A stretch of DNA of 64,000 bases from Acidobacteriota bacterium (GTDB lineage Bacteria; Acidobacteriota; Blastocatellia; Pyrinomonadales; Pyrinomonadaceae). Shown here piece by piece: positions 26,877-34,244 of this stretch. Below the pieces are notes generated by a model. It saw nothing but the letters and a program-made list of their open reading frames with translations, was not told the origin of the DNA and ran no database searches. The translations under genes were made by a program, and so were the position numbers. The stretch is taken from NCBI GenBank assembly GCA_003222975.1, contig QHXN01000070.1:1-64000 (forward strand). Reading direction: 5' to 3'. Each line of letters opens with the position of its first letter. The stretch's first letter is position 1.

Positions 26877-28526
26877 ATGAAACAGGCGCGCACACGAACG
26901 CTGCGGGGGGTAGCCTCCGCGCCGCTGGTTCTGGCCCTGCTCTTCGCGGGGCTTGTCCGAGCGCCCGCGCAGGACGCTGGTGGCAGACGCGCGACGGCGG
27001 CGCAGCTCGAATCAACACGCGAGTACATACGACGGAACTGGCGCACGCTCACGCGCTCGAACCGCGGCCTCGCGGCGGCAGCCATTGACCCGAAGTTCAG
27101 GCCGGACGCGGACGGGCGCTGGCCGGTTTACGTCGCGCGCACGGAGAACCTGCGGGAGGTCGAGCGCGACTTGCGCGCGCAGATGACGGCGTCCGACTTC
27201 GCGCGCGTCGAGTTGCGTGCGCTCCCCGCGAACGCGGGCAGCGCCGCGCCGGGGCTGCTTTATCTTCCGCGCCCATACGTCGTGCCCGGCGGGCGCTTCA
27301 ACGAGATGTACGGCTGGGACAGCTACTTCATCCAGACTGGACTCCTGCGCGACGGCGAACTCGAACTCGCGCGCGACATGGTCGAAAACTTCCTCTACGA
27401 GATCGAGCGCTACGGCCAGATTCTGAACGCCAACCGCACCTACTATCTCACGCGCTCGCAGCCGCCCTTCCTGACGCGCATGATCCTCGGCGTCTATGAG
27501 CGCCGGCCCGACCGCGCGTGGCTACGCCGCACGTTGCCCGCCGTCGAGAAGTATTACCGCTACTGGACTGAAGCGCCGCACCTCACGCCGGAGACGGGCC
27601 TCTCGCGCTACTACGACCTGGGCGAAGGCCCCGCGCCTGAAGTCGTCTCCGCCGAGCGCGACGCCGAGGGGCGCACGCACTACGACCGCGTGCGTGAGTT
27701 CTACCGCACGCAACAGGTGACGGACTACGACGTGGGGGAGTTCTACGACCGCGCGACGGGCGAGCTGACGCCCGCGTTCTACAAGGGCGACCGCTCGATG
27801 CGCGAGTCGGGCTTCGACCCGTCGAACCGCTTCGGCCCGTTCAGCGCCGACATCACGAGCTACAACCCCGTCTGCCTCAACTCGCTGCTCTACGTTTACG
27901 AGCGCGACGCGGCGCGCATCACTCGCCTCGCCGGTCGCGCGCGCGACGCACGCGCGTGGGACGAGCGCGCGGCGGCGCGGCGCGAGCGCGTCAACCGCCT
28001 CATGTGGGACGGGCGCGACGGCCTCTACGACGACTACAACTTCGAGAAAAGGGAAATGAGGCGCTACCCGTTCGCGGCGACCTTCTACCCGCTCTGGGCA
28101 GGAATCGCCACGCGGGAGCAGGCCGCGCGCGTCGCCGCGAACCTGCATCTGTTCGAGCGCGCGGGCGGGTTGCAGACGAGCACGAACCCGTCGGGCAGCC
28201 AGTGGGACGCGCCTTTCGGTTGGGCACCCGTGCAGCTCATCGCCGTCGAGGGCCTCAGACGCTACGGCTACCGCCAGGAGGCCGACCGCGTTTCAATTAA
28301 CTTCCTCTCGCTCGTCCTCAAAGACTTCATCGCACACAACACCATCGTCGAGAAGTACGACGTTGCGGCGCGCACGTCGAGCCTGGGCGCGGGCCTGCGC
28401 TTCGGCTACGGCTCGAACGAGATCGGCTTCGGCTGGACGAACGCCGCTTTCACGGAACTATACTCGCAACTGCCCGCCGGCCAGAGGGCGAAGGTGTTAG
28501 GGCTGGACGGCGTCGGCGTCCCGTAG
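26877..28526 (+). CDS. treA: Secreted trehalase (GH37)
   Basis: Hydrolyses trehalose to two glucose molecules, here predicted to be outside the cytoplasm. The 549-residue product has a signal peptide (about 1-32, ending near APAQDA). It shows both GH37 signatures: PGGRFNEMYGWDSYF near residue 138 and QWDAPFGWAP near 442. Also present are RSQPPFLTRMI, ESGFDPSNRFG with the acidic residue region, and the Gly-rich GYGSNEIGFGWTN near the end. The length matches periplasmic TreA. It is a single gene with a 290-bp upstream region; no trehalose transporter is nearby. Confidence 0.93.
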   Translation: MKQARTRTLRGVASAPLVLALLFAGLVRAPAQDAGGRRATAAQLESTREYIRRNWRTLTRSNRGLAAAAIDPKFRPDADGRWPVYVARTENLREVERDLRAQMTASDFARVELRALPANAGSAAPGLLYLPRPYVVPGGRFNEMYGWDSYFIQTGLLRDGELELARDMVENFLYEIERYGQILNANRTYYLTRSQPPFLTRMILGVYERRPDRAWLRRTLPAVEKYYRYWTEAPHLTPETGLSRYYDLGEGPAPEVVSAERDAEGRTHYDRVREFYRTQQVTDYDVGEFYDRATGELTPAFYKGDRSMRESGFDPSNRFGPFSADITSYNPVCLNSLLYVYERDAARITRLAGRARDARAWDERAAARRERVNRLMWDGRDGLYDDYNFEKREMRRYPFAATFYPLWAGIATREQAARVAANLHLFERAGGLQTSTNPSGSQWDAPFGWAPVQLIAVEGLRRYGYRQEADRVSINFLSLVLKDFIAHNTIVEKYDVAARTSSLGAGLRFGYGSNEIGFGWTNAAFTELYSQLPAGQRAKVLGLDGVGVP

Positions 28527-28534
28527 GTTCACAG

Positions 28535-29560
28535 ATGAACATGAAGAGAGGATTCGCGAGCGACAACAACGCGGGCGTCCACCCGCGCGTGATGGACGCC
28601 GTGCGCTCGGCCAGCCGAGGCCACGTCGTGGCCTACGGCGACGACCCGTTCACCGAGACGGCTGCCGTAAAATTCCGCGAGCAGTTCGGCGCGTCCGCCG
28701 AGGTCTTCTTCGTCTTCGGCGGGACGGGCGCGAACGTGCTCGCTCTTGCCGCCCTGACGCGCCCGCACCACGCGGTCGTCTGTGCCGCGACGGCGCACGT
28801 CAACGTGGACGAGTGCGGCGCGCCGGAGAAGTTCGCGGGCTGCAAGCTTCTGGCGCTGCCCACGCCCGACGGGAAGCTCAGGCCCGAACAGGTCGCGCCG
28901 CTGCTCGCGCGCGCGGGCGACCAGCACCACGTGCAGCCGCGCGTCGTCTCCGTCTCGCAGACGACGGAGATGGGCACGGTTTACACGGCGGACGAGTTGA
29001 AGCGGCTGGCCGAGTTCGCGCACGCGCGCGGGCTGCTCCTGCACGTTGACGGCGCGCGGCTCGCGAACGCGGCGGCGCACCTCGGCCTCTCTTTGCGCGA
29101 GACGGCGGCGGGCGCGGACGTTCTAAGTTTCGGCGGCACGAAGAACGGGATGATGTACGGCGAGGCGGTCGTCTTCTTTGACGGACGACACGCGCGCGAC
29201 TTCAAGTTCGTCCGCAAGCAGGGGGCGCAGCTCCCCTCGAAGATGCGCTTCATCGCCGCGCAGTTCAACGCGCTCTTCAGCGAAGACCTCTGGCTTCAGA
29301 ACGCCGCGCACGCGAATCGGATGGCGCATCTGCTTGCAGCAGAGCTTGAACAGATTCCGCAGGTACGCGTCACGCAGCCGGTCGAGTCCAACGCCGTCTT
29401 CGCCCTCATCCCGCGCGAGCACGTCGCCGCCGTGCAACAACAGTTCTTCTTCTACGTCTGGGACGAGGAGACTTCCGAGGTGCGCCTGATGTGCTCGTTC
29501 GACACGACCGAGGAGGACGTGCGCGATCTCGTGAGGGTCATCAGGGAAGTCGTCAGTTAA
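28535..29560 (+). CDS. ltaE: Low-specificity L-threonine aldolase
   Basis: A 341-residue PLP enzyme that cleaves threonine or allo-threonine to glycine and acetaldehyde. The family landmarks are SDNNAGVHPRVMDAV at the N-terminus, YGDDPFTETAAVKF, GTGANVLALAAL, HVNVDECGAPE, HVDGARLANAAAHLG, and the Schiff-base lysine in SFGGTKNGMMYGEAVVFF. The length and order fit the threonine aldolase branch; a related beta-eliminating lyase is the alternative. It begins 8 bp after the trehalase stop and is followed by a bidirectional terminator. Confidence 0.9.
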   Translation: MNMKRGFASDNNAGVHPRVMDAVRSASRGHVVAYGDDPFTETAAVKFREQFGASAEVFFVFGGTGANVLALAALTRPHHAVVCAATAHVNVDECGAPEKFAGCKLLALPTPDGKLRPEQVAPLLARAGDQHHVQPRVVSVSQTTEMGTVYTADELKRLAEFAHARGLLLHVDGARLANAAAHLGLSLRETAAGADVLSFGGTKNGMMYGEAVVFFDGRHARDFKFVRKQGAQLPSKMRFIAAQFNALFSEDLWLQNAAHANRMAHLLAAELEQIPQVRVTQPVESNAVFALIPREHVAAVQQQFFFYVWDEETSEVRLMCSFDTTEEDVRDLVRVIREVVS

Positions 29561-29564
29561 CCAC

Positions 29565-29600
29565 GGCGGCCCGTCGCAACGCGCGCCGCGACGGGCCGCC
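29565..29600. terminator. Bidirectional 13-bp hairpin between convergent genes
   Basis: GGCGGCCCGTCGC (29565-29577) pairs perfectly with 29588-29600 around a 10-nt loop. It fills almost the whole gap between the ltaE stop and the stop of the convergent secreted-protein gene. Very stable; it likely ends both transcripts. Confidence 0.7.
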
Positions 29601-29601
29601 T

Positions 29602-30063
29602 TCACTCTACGGTCTCGGCCAGGTTGGACTTGTACTTGGTGTTCGTGGCCCGGTCGTTCATCTCGATGTAAACCCAGCTCGGCGGGACGGCACTGCTCTC
29701 CAGCGCGAACCAGATTTGGTTGAGGTCGGCGGGCTTCGATAGGGCGCAGAAGCCGTAGAGCCGCTTCCCGCGCGAGTCGTAGATGTCCACCCAGGTTCTT
29801 GAGGCCCTGGTGTTCTTGCCGCAGGGCGGCAGGTTTGGCGCTGGCGCGAACATCTCGTTCGGGTAAGCCGCCGAGTTGTCAACCGCGTACTTGTACCGCA
29901 CCCAACTCTTGCCGCCTTCCTGATAAGGCTCCTGCCCCGTGAAAACGAGCACGGGGTTCGGCAAGGGGGGCGGCGGGGCAGTCAAAACCCTGTCGGTCGC
30001 GAGGCACATCAAAGCCAGTCCGGCCAGAAGCACGGCGACCTTTCTCCCGGTGCTGAACTTCAT
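29602..30063 (-). CDS. Small secreted protein of unknown function
   Basis: A 153-residue protein with a clear signal peptide (MKFSTGRKVAVLLAGLALMC, cleaved near residue 29). The mature part is about 120 residues, beta-rich in appearance, with two cysteines (PPCGKN and GFCALS) that could pair, and conserved-looking aromatics (KSWVRYKYAVDN, IWFALE, SWVYIEMND). I do not recognise the family. It is the first of three small secreted proteins in a row on this strand, each with its own upstream region, so they may be independently expressed. Confidence 0.7.
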   Translation of the reverse strand: MKFSTGRKVAVLLAGLALMCLATDRVLTAPPPPLPNPVLVFTGQEPYQEGGKSWVRYKYAVDNSAAYPNEMFAPAPNLPPCGKNTRASRTWVDIYDSRGKRLYGFCALSKPADLNQIWFALESSAVPPSWVYIEMNDRATNTKYKSNLAETVE

Positions 30064-30332
30064 CTTCGTCCCCTTTCGTCAAAGAAAGTAAGGAAGAGCG
30101 CGGCTCACCGGCGCGCGGCCCGGAGCCGTCGGCGGCGCATTGAATCACCTTTCGGCGCGGCGCACAAGGTTTATGAGAAGGCGGGGCGATGGGCGGTCGA
30201 GATCGTACCGTCGGGCGGAGTGGCACGTTTGAGCCGCGCAGGGCTGCGCTCGCGCTATTCCGACTTGTGAATGCTCAAGGCTTGTATGCGTCTATGCCCC
30301 TTTATGGAAAGGGACGCGGATGGGGAGTCAGT

Positions 30333-30938
30333 TTATTTCACGGGGCGCTGCCAGACGGAGCCGTCGGCATACTCGACGCGTCGGATGAGCACCTGCTCGG
30401 AATATCGTTCGTTCGGCGCGCCGCCGTTTTTCTTCACGGCGATGATACTCGCCGGGGGGAGGGTGGAAACCCAGGACAAATCGCCGCCTTTGCCGGGGCG
30501 AATCTTCACCTTATTTATGTACTGATGACGCCCGACCTCTTCTTTCGTGTCGGGGTCAAAGAACACGTACTCCCATTCCACCGCCAGGATCGTCTGCGCC
30601 CCCGTGTTCCTGACCTTGACGCTGTAGATGTAGCCGGCCCAAGGCCCCTGGGGAACCGTCCGGTTGTCCCTCTCGGGCCGCACGATGATCTCGGGCGTGC
30701 TCCCTTGCTGAATCTTGGCTTTGTTACTTTTGGCGTTTAATTGCTGCTCACGATTAAACTCGGTCTGCTCGTCGTTCGCGCGGAATGGGTCGTCGTCGAG
30801 CGCGGGGTTGCGGACTTCCCGACGCCAACTCTTCTCAACCACCATCACACCCGACGCGTCCGACGCGTCAAGCGAAGCTTGCGCCGAAGCTACACCCGCC
30901 GGCAGGAGCGCCAGGAGCATTAGGTTCAGAGCTTTCAT
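30333..30938 (-). CDS. Secreted protein of unknown function, related to its neighbour
   Basis: A 201-residue exported protein (signal peptide about 1-19, ending ASAQA). The C-terminal two-thirds contain an immunoglobulin-like beta pattern: YIYSVKVRNTGAQTILAVEW, YVFFDPDTKEEVGRHQYIN, IRPGKGGDLSWV. The next gene has the same pattern (VTNHTSKVIKSVSWAASFTD, then IQPGKTKTLTK). The order NTG, then EWEYVF.D..T, then I.PGK matches between the two, so they look like diverged paralogues of a small extracellular domain. Function is unknown. Confidence 0.7.
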   Translation of the reverse strand: MKALNLMLLALLPAGVASAQASLDASDASGVMVVEKSWRREVRNPALDDDPFRANDEQTEFNREQQLNAKSNKAKIQQGSTPEIIVRPERDNRTVPQGPWAGYIYSVKVRNTGAQTILAVEWEYVFFDPDTKEEVGRHQYINKVKIRPGKGGDLSWVSTLPPASIIAVKKNGGAPNERYSEQVLIRRVEYADGSVWQRPVK

Positions 30939-31058
30939 AATAAACTCCTACCTGAGCCTTCGCCGCCCGCCTTCGACGTGCGTGAGAAACTTCGCGGCGC
31001 GGCGTCGGGCAAATAGGTTTAGGTCGCGTGCTCGGCTGAACGCCTTCGTCGCGGCGGC

Positions 31059-31595
31059 TCAGGGCGCGCTCGACGTTGACCCGTCATCATACGTGACGCC
31101 GGTGACGGCGGACGTTAGTTTGGCGAAGGTGTCGTGTGCCTTATGACCGACGGGCGCGGCGGCGCTCACCACTTTAACGCGGGGGATGGGCAGCCTCTTC
31201 GTCAGCGTCTTCGTCTTGCCCGGCTGGATGCGCGCCCCGGTCGAGACATCATACTTGCGAATCAACTGGCCCGTGCCGGGGTCGGTGAACGAGGCCGCCC
31301 ACGATACGGACTTGATCACCTTGGAGGTATGGTTGGTGACCGCAACCATGGCCTTGACCGTCCCCCCGGCCTCGACGTGCGAGGACCTGGCCTCCTCTTC
31401 CATTTTACTGAACCCTCTTTCGGCGACGGAGATCAGGCGATCTTCACGGCGGGCCGGGTCGGGGTCGCGTTGTGCGGACCGCACCGTGTCAACCCCCACT
31501 GAGGGCCGCCCCAGCGGATCGGTGTCCGTCTGGGCGTGAGCCGAGGAGGCCGCGGCCAGCACAGCCACGACGATGAGCATTAGCCTCTTCTTCAT
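31059..31595 (-). CDS. Secreted protein of unknown function, paralogue of upstream neighbour
   Basis: A 178-residue protein starting at the ATG at 31595 behind GGAGGACAACTCAC; the open frame extends upstream without a ribosome site. Signal peptide 1-22 (ending AHAQ). A short charged stretch is followed by the Ig-like segment shared with the 30333-30938 gene. It is divergent from the ABC-transporter cluster, sharing the 372-bp regulatory region with it, so it could be a substrate or partner of that system. That link is inference only. Confidence 0.7.
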   Translation of the reverse strand: MKKRLMLIVVAVLAAASSAHAQTDTDPLGRPSVGVDTVRSAQRDPDPARREDRLISVAERGFSKMEEEARSSHVEAGGTVKAMVAVTNHTSKVIKSVSWAASFTDPGTGQLIRKYDVSTGARIQPGKTKTLTKRLPIPRVKVVSAAAPVGHKAHDTFAKLTSAVTGVTYDDGSTSSAP

Positions 31596-31750
31596 GTGAG
31601 TTGTCCTCCGCTGATGCCGAGTGTATACCCAGAGCGAGGGCGGCGCAAATGCTTTCAGTCGCACTCGGGAGCGACTGCGATGACATCACCTGTGAGCCTT
31701 CTGTCGCCTCAGCGGCCTAAACACTAACCTGTAAAGCGGCGCGCAGTTAA

Positions 31751-31774
31751 TTAGACTGCGCGGGCGCAGTCTAA
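31751..31774. promoter_or_regulatory. 24-bp palindrome, possible activator binding site
   Basis: An 11-bp perfect inverted repeat (TTAGACTGCGC at 31751-31761 and its complement at 31764-31774) separated by GG. It lies about 150 bp upstream of the sigma-54-like site at 31923-31937, the usual distance for an enhancer-binding protein site. The cluster encodes such an activator with a Fis-type helix-turn-helix. Confidence 0.45.
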
Positions 31775-31922
31775 ATTCCGTAGCTGCCACGCCCGCATTC
31801 TTCCCCAATCGTTTTTCGATTTTGGGATTTCCGCTTTTCGGAAACGGACAGCGGGTGCGGCTGCGCTCAGGTCTCGCCCCGGATTTAAAGGAAAAGCCGC
31901 GGATTCGGGGAGGCGACGCTCC

Positions 31923-31937
31923 TGGTACGGGGCTTGT
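31923..31937 (+). promoter_or_regulatory. Sigma-54-like promoter candidate for the ABC cluster
   Basis: TGGTACGGGGCTTGT matches the -24/-12 pattern TGGYACG-N4-TTGC at all but the last base, with exact spacing. Transcription would start about 20 nt before the adaptor ATG at 31968. The rest of the 372-bp region 31596-31967 holds the palindrome at 31751 and two AT-richer mini-hairpins near 31805-31848; no sigma-70 promoter is obvious. Confidence 0.4.
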
Positions 31938-31967
31938 TAAGTGGAGTGTCGAAGTCGAAGTGTAGTT

Positions 31968-33233
31968 ATGGATGTCAAACGCCCCGCGCACAAGAACCGC
32001 CGCCGCATGAGGCTCGCCGCCTACGCCACGCTGTGCGTGCTGGCGGTGGCCCTGATCACCTACGGGCTGTCGCGCCTGAAGCCCGCCGCGCCGAGCGTCG
32101 AGCGCGGCGTCATCGTCACCGACACGGTCAAGCGCGGGCAGATGCTCCTTCAAGTGCACGGCATGGGCACGCTCGTCCCCGAAGAGGTTAGGCAGATCGC
32201 CGCGCCCGTCGAGGGGCGCGTCGAGCAGATATTCGTCAAGGCCGGCACGGAGGTCTCGGCGGGCACGGTGCTCGTCGAACTCGGCAACCCGACGATCAGG
32301 CAGCAGGCCGTTGACGTTGAGTACCAGGTCAAGTCGGCGGAGGCCGACCTCAACAACCTGCGCGCGCGGCTCGACAGCGACCGCATGGCGCAGCAGGCCG
32401 CGACCGCGCAGGTCGAGTCCGAGTACAACCAGGCCAAGATTCAGCTCGACACCGACGAGCAGTTGGGGAAGGAAGGACTCGTCCCCCTGCTTACCCTTCG
32501 CATCTCGCGCGTGCGCGTGCAGCAGCTCGCCAACCGCCTGGAGATCGAAAAGAAGCGCGTCCTGACGGCCAAGCAGTCGGCGGACGCGCAGGTCGCCGCG
32601 CAGCAGACGCACATCGAGCAGTTGCGCGCGCAGCTACGTCTGAATCAGGAGAACGTCGCCTCTTTGCAGGTGCGCGCCGGGACGAACGGCGTGCTGCAAG
32701 AGGTGACGGTCGTGGTCGGGCAGCAGATCACGCCGGGCACGAACATCGCGCGCGTGGCCGACCCTTCGAGCCTCAAGGCCGCGCTCCAGATTCCCGAAAC
32801 GCAGATCAAGGACATCGCGCTCGGCCAGAGCGCGACCGTTGACACGCGCAGCGGCGGCGGCAGCGTCGTGCAGGGGCGCGTGCAGCGCATAGACCCGGCG
32901 GCGCGCAACGGCACCGTGATTGTTGACGTGCAACTCCAGGGCGCTCTGCCGCAGGGCGCGCGCCCCGACCTGAGCGTGGACGGAACCATCGAACTCGCGC
33001 GCCTCGACAACGTGCTCTACGTCGGTCGCCCGGCGTCGGGCGGCGGCGCGCAGTCGAACATCACTCTATTTAAGCTCGACGCGGACGGGCACACGGCGGT
33101 GCGCGTCCCCGTCAAACTGGGCCGCGCCTCCGTCAGCACCGTCGAAGTCCTCGACGGCCTGCGCGAGGGCGACACGGTCATCCTCTCCGACACCTCGCAG
33201 TGGGACGGCGTTGACCGCCTCCGCATTGATTGA
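31968..33233 (+). CDS. macA-like: Membrane-fusion (HlyD/MacA-type) adaptor of an ABC efflux system
   Basis: A 421-residue periplasmic adaptor. Residues about 14-36 are a single membrane anchor (LAAYATLCVLAVALITYGL). The biotinyl-lipoyl half-motif is at 60-100 (GTLVPEEVRQIAAPVEGRVE). A long coiled coil follows (about 105-235, Gln/Ala/Leu rich: QVKSAEADLNNLRARL, QTHIEQLRAQLRLNQ). The second lipoyl half comes next (VRAGTNGVLQEVTVVVGQQI), then the beta-barrel and membrane-proximal domains. This is the subunit that bridges MacB-like permeases to an outer-membrane channel. It opens the plus-strand cluster that contains the ATPases and permeases; no TolC-type channel is in the window. Confidence 0.9.
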   Translation: MDVKRPAHKNRRRMRLAAYATLCVLAVALITYGLSRLKPAAPSVERGVIVTDTVKRGQMLLQVHGMGTLVPEEVRQIAAPVEGRVEQIFVKAGTEVSAGTVLVELGNPTIRQQAVDVEYQVKSAEADLNNLRARLDSDRMAQQAATAQVESEYNQAKIQLDTDEQLGKEGLVPLLTLRISRVRVQQLANRLEIEKKRVLTAKQSADAQVAAQQTHIEQLRAQLRLNQENVASLQVRAGTNGVLQEVTVVVGQQITPGTNIARVADPSSLKAALQIPETQIKDIALGQSATVDTRSGGGSVVQGRVQRIDPAARNGTVIVDVQLQGALPQGARPDLSVDGTIELARLDNVLYVGRPASGGGAQSNITLFKLDADGHTAVRVPVKLGRASVSTVEVLDGLREGDTVILSDTSQWDGVDRLRID

Positions 33234-33238
33234 AAAAA

Positions 33239-33387
33239 GCCGTGAACCGTTAACCGTAAACCGTGACGAGTAAGAGCCGCAAAGAATGTCGAGCGGCTGC
33301 GAGAGCGAAACCCCCGTTCACGAATTACGGCTTACGATTCACGCTTACGGCTTTTTAACTTGTCACGGTTTACGATTCACGGTTTAC
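33239..33387. repeat. Composite heptad-arm repeat 8 (GTAAACC/GTGAACC family)
   Basis: The left arm 33239-33267 (units GTGAACC, GTTAACC, GTAAACC) pairs with 33362-33387 (units GTAAACC, GTGAATC on the other strand). A further complementary-strand heptad block at 33317-33350 and a small GCCGC/GCGGC hairpin lie between. At about 150 nt it looks like two elements merged. It fills the adaptor-ATPase gap. Confidence 0.8.
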
Positions 33388-33400
33388 GAAAGGAAAAGAG

Positions 33401-34138
33401 ATGAGCGCATCAAGCGAACCGCTCGTGAAGTTGGACGGCGTGCGTAAGGTCTTCTACACCGACGAGGTCGAGACGCACGCGCTCTCCGGCATACACCTCG
33501 ACATCAAGAAGGGCGAGTACATCTCGATGGCCGGGCCTTCGGGCTGCGGCAAGTCAACGCTGCTCTCCATCCTCGGCCTGCTGGATTCGCCGACGGACGG
33601 CGAGTACACCTTGAACGGCACGCCGGTCGCCAACCTCTCGCTCTCGCAGCGCGCGCGCATACGTAACCGCGAGATCGGCTTCATCTTCCAGGCGTTCAAC
33701 CTCATCGGCGACCTCAACGTTTACGAGAACGTCGAGCTGCCTTTGACCTACCGCGACCTGTCCTCGGCAGACCGCCGCGCGCGGGTCGAGGAGGCGCTCC
33801 TCAAGGTCGGCATGTCGCACCGGATGAAGCACTACCCCTCGCAGCTTTCGGGCGGCCAGCAGCAGAGAGTCGCCGTGGCGCGCGCCGTCGCGGGCAACCC
33901 CTCGATCCTTCTCGCGGACGAGCCGACCGGCAACCTCGACTCGACGAACGGCGAGGCCGTGATGAACCTCCTGAGGGAGCTGCACGCGGGCGGCGCGACC
34001 ATCTGCATGGTCACGCACGACCCGCGCTACGCGCGCTACGCCGACCGAACCTTCCACCTCTTCGACGGCCAGGTCGTCGAGGAGACGCACGAGCGGAAGG
34101 CCGAAGAGGAACTCGAAGAGAGCGGCTTCAAGTTGTGA
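33401..34138 (+). CDS. ABC transporter ATPase, MacB/LolD type (first copy)
   Basis: A 245-residue ATP-binding subunit that would power FtsX-type permeases. Walker A GPSGCGKST starts at residue 45, the Q-loop is at Q97 (IFQAFNLIGDLNV), the signature LSGGQQQR at 149-156, Walker B ILLADEP at 169-175 with Glu174, and the H-loop in MVTHDP. The NLI.DLNVYENVELPL segment is typical of the MacB/LolD/FtsE group. The gene follows the adaptor and precedes the permease array, so it is the likely engine for one or more of them. ADOP permeases are often found without an adjacent ATPase, which makes this pairing informative. Confidence 0.93.
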   Translation: MSASSEPLVKLDGVRKVFYTDEVETHALSGIHLDIKKGEYISMAGPSGCGKSTLLSILGLLDSPTDGEYTLNGTPVANLSLSQRARIRNREIGFIFQAFNLIGDLNVYENVELPLTYRDLSSADRRARVEEALLKVGMSHRMKHYPSQLSGGQQQRVAVARAVAGNPSILLADEPTGNLDSTNGEAVMNLLRELHAGGATICMVTHDPRYARYADRTFHLFDGQVVEETHERKAEEELEESGFKL

Positions 34139-34140
34139 AG

Positions 34141-34228
34141 GATTGCGGAGCGGCGGATTTCAGATTGCGGATTTAAGAAAAGCGCGGCTCTCATCAATCC
34201 GCAATCCGAAATCCGCCGCTCCGCAATC
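34141..34228. repeat. Heptad-arm inverted repeat 9 (GCGGATT words)
   Basis: Arms 34141-34173 and 34196-34228 (33 nt, one mismatch) with units GCGGATT and TCAGATT and a 22-nt loop. It begins 2 bp after the ATPase stop and ends 16 bp before the first permease ATG. Confidence 0.9.
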
Positions 34229-34244
34229 GAGTTGAGGTGAGCCA

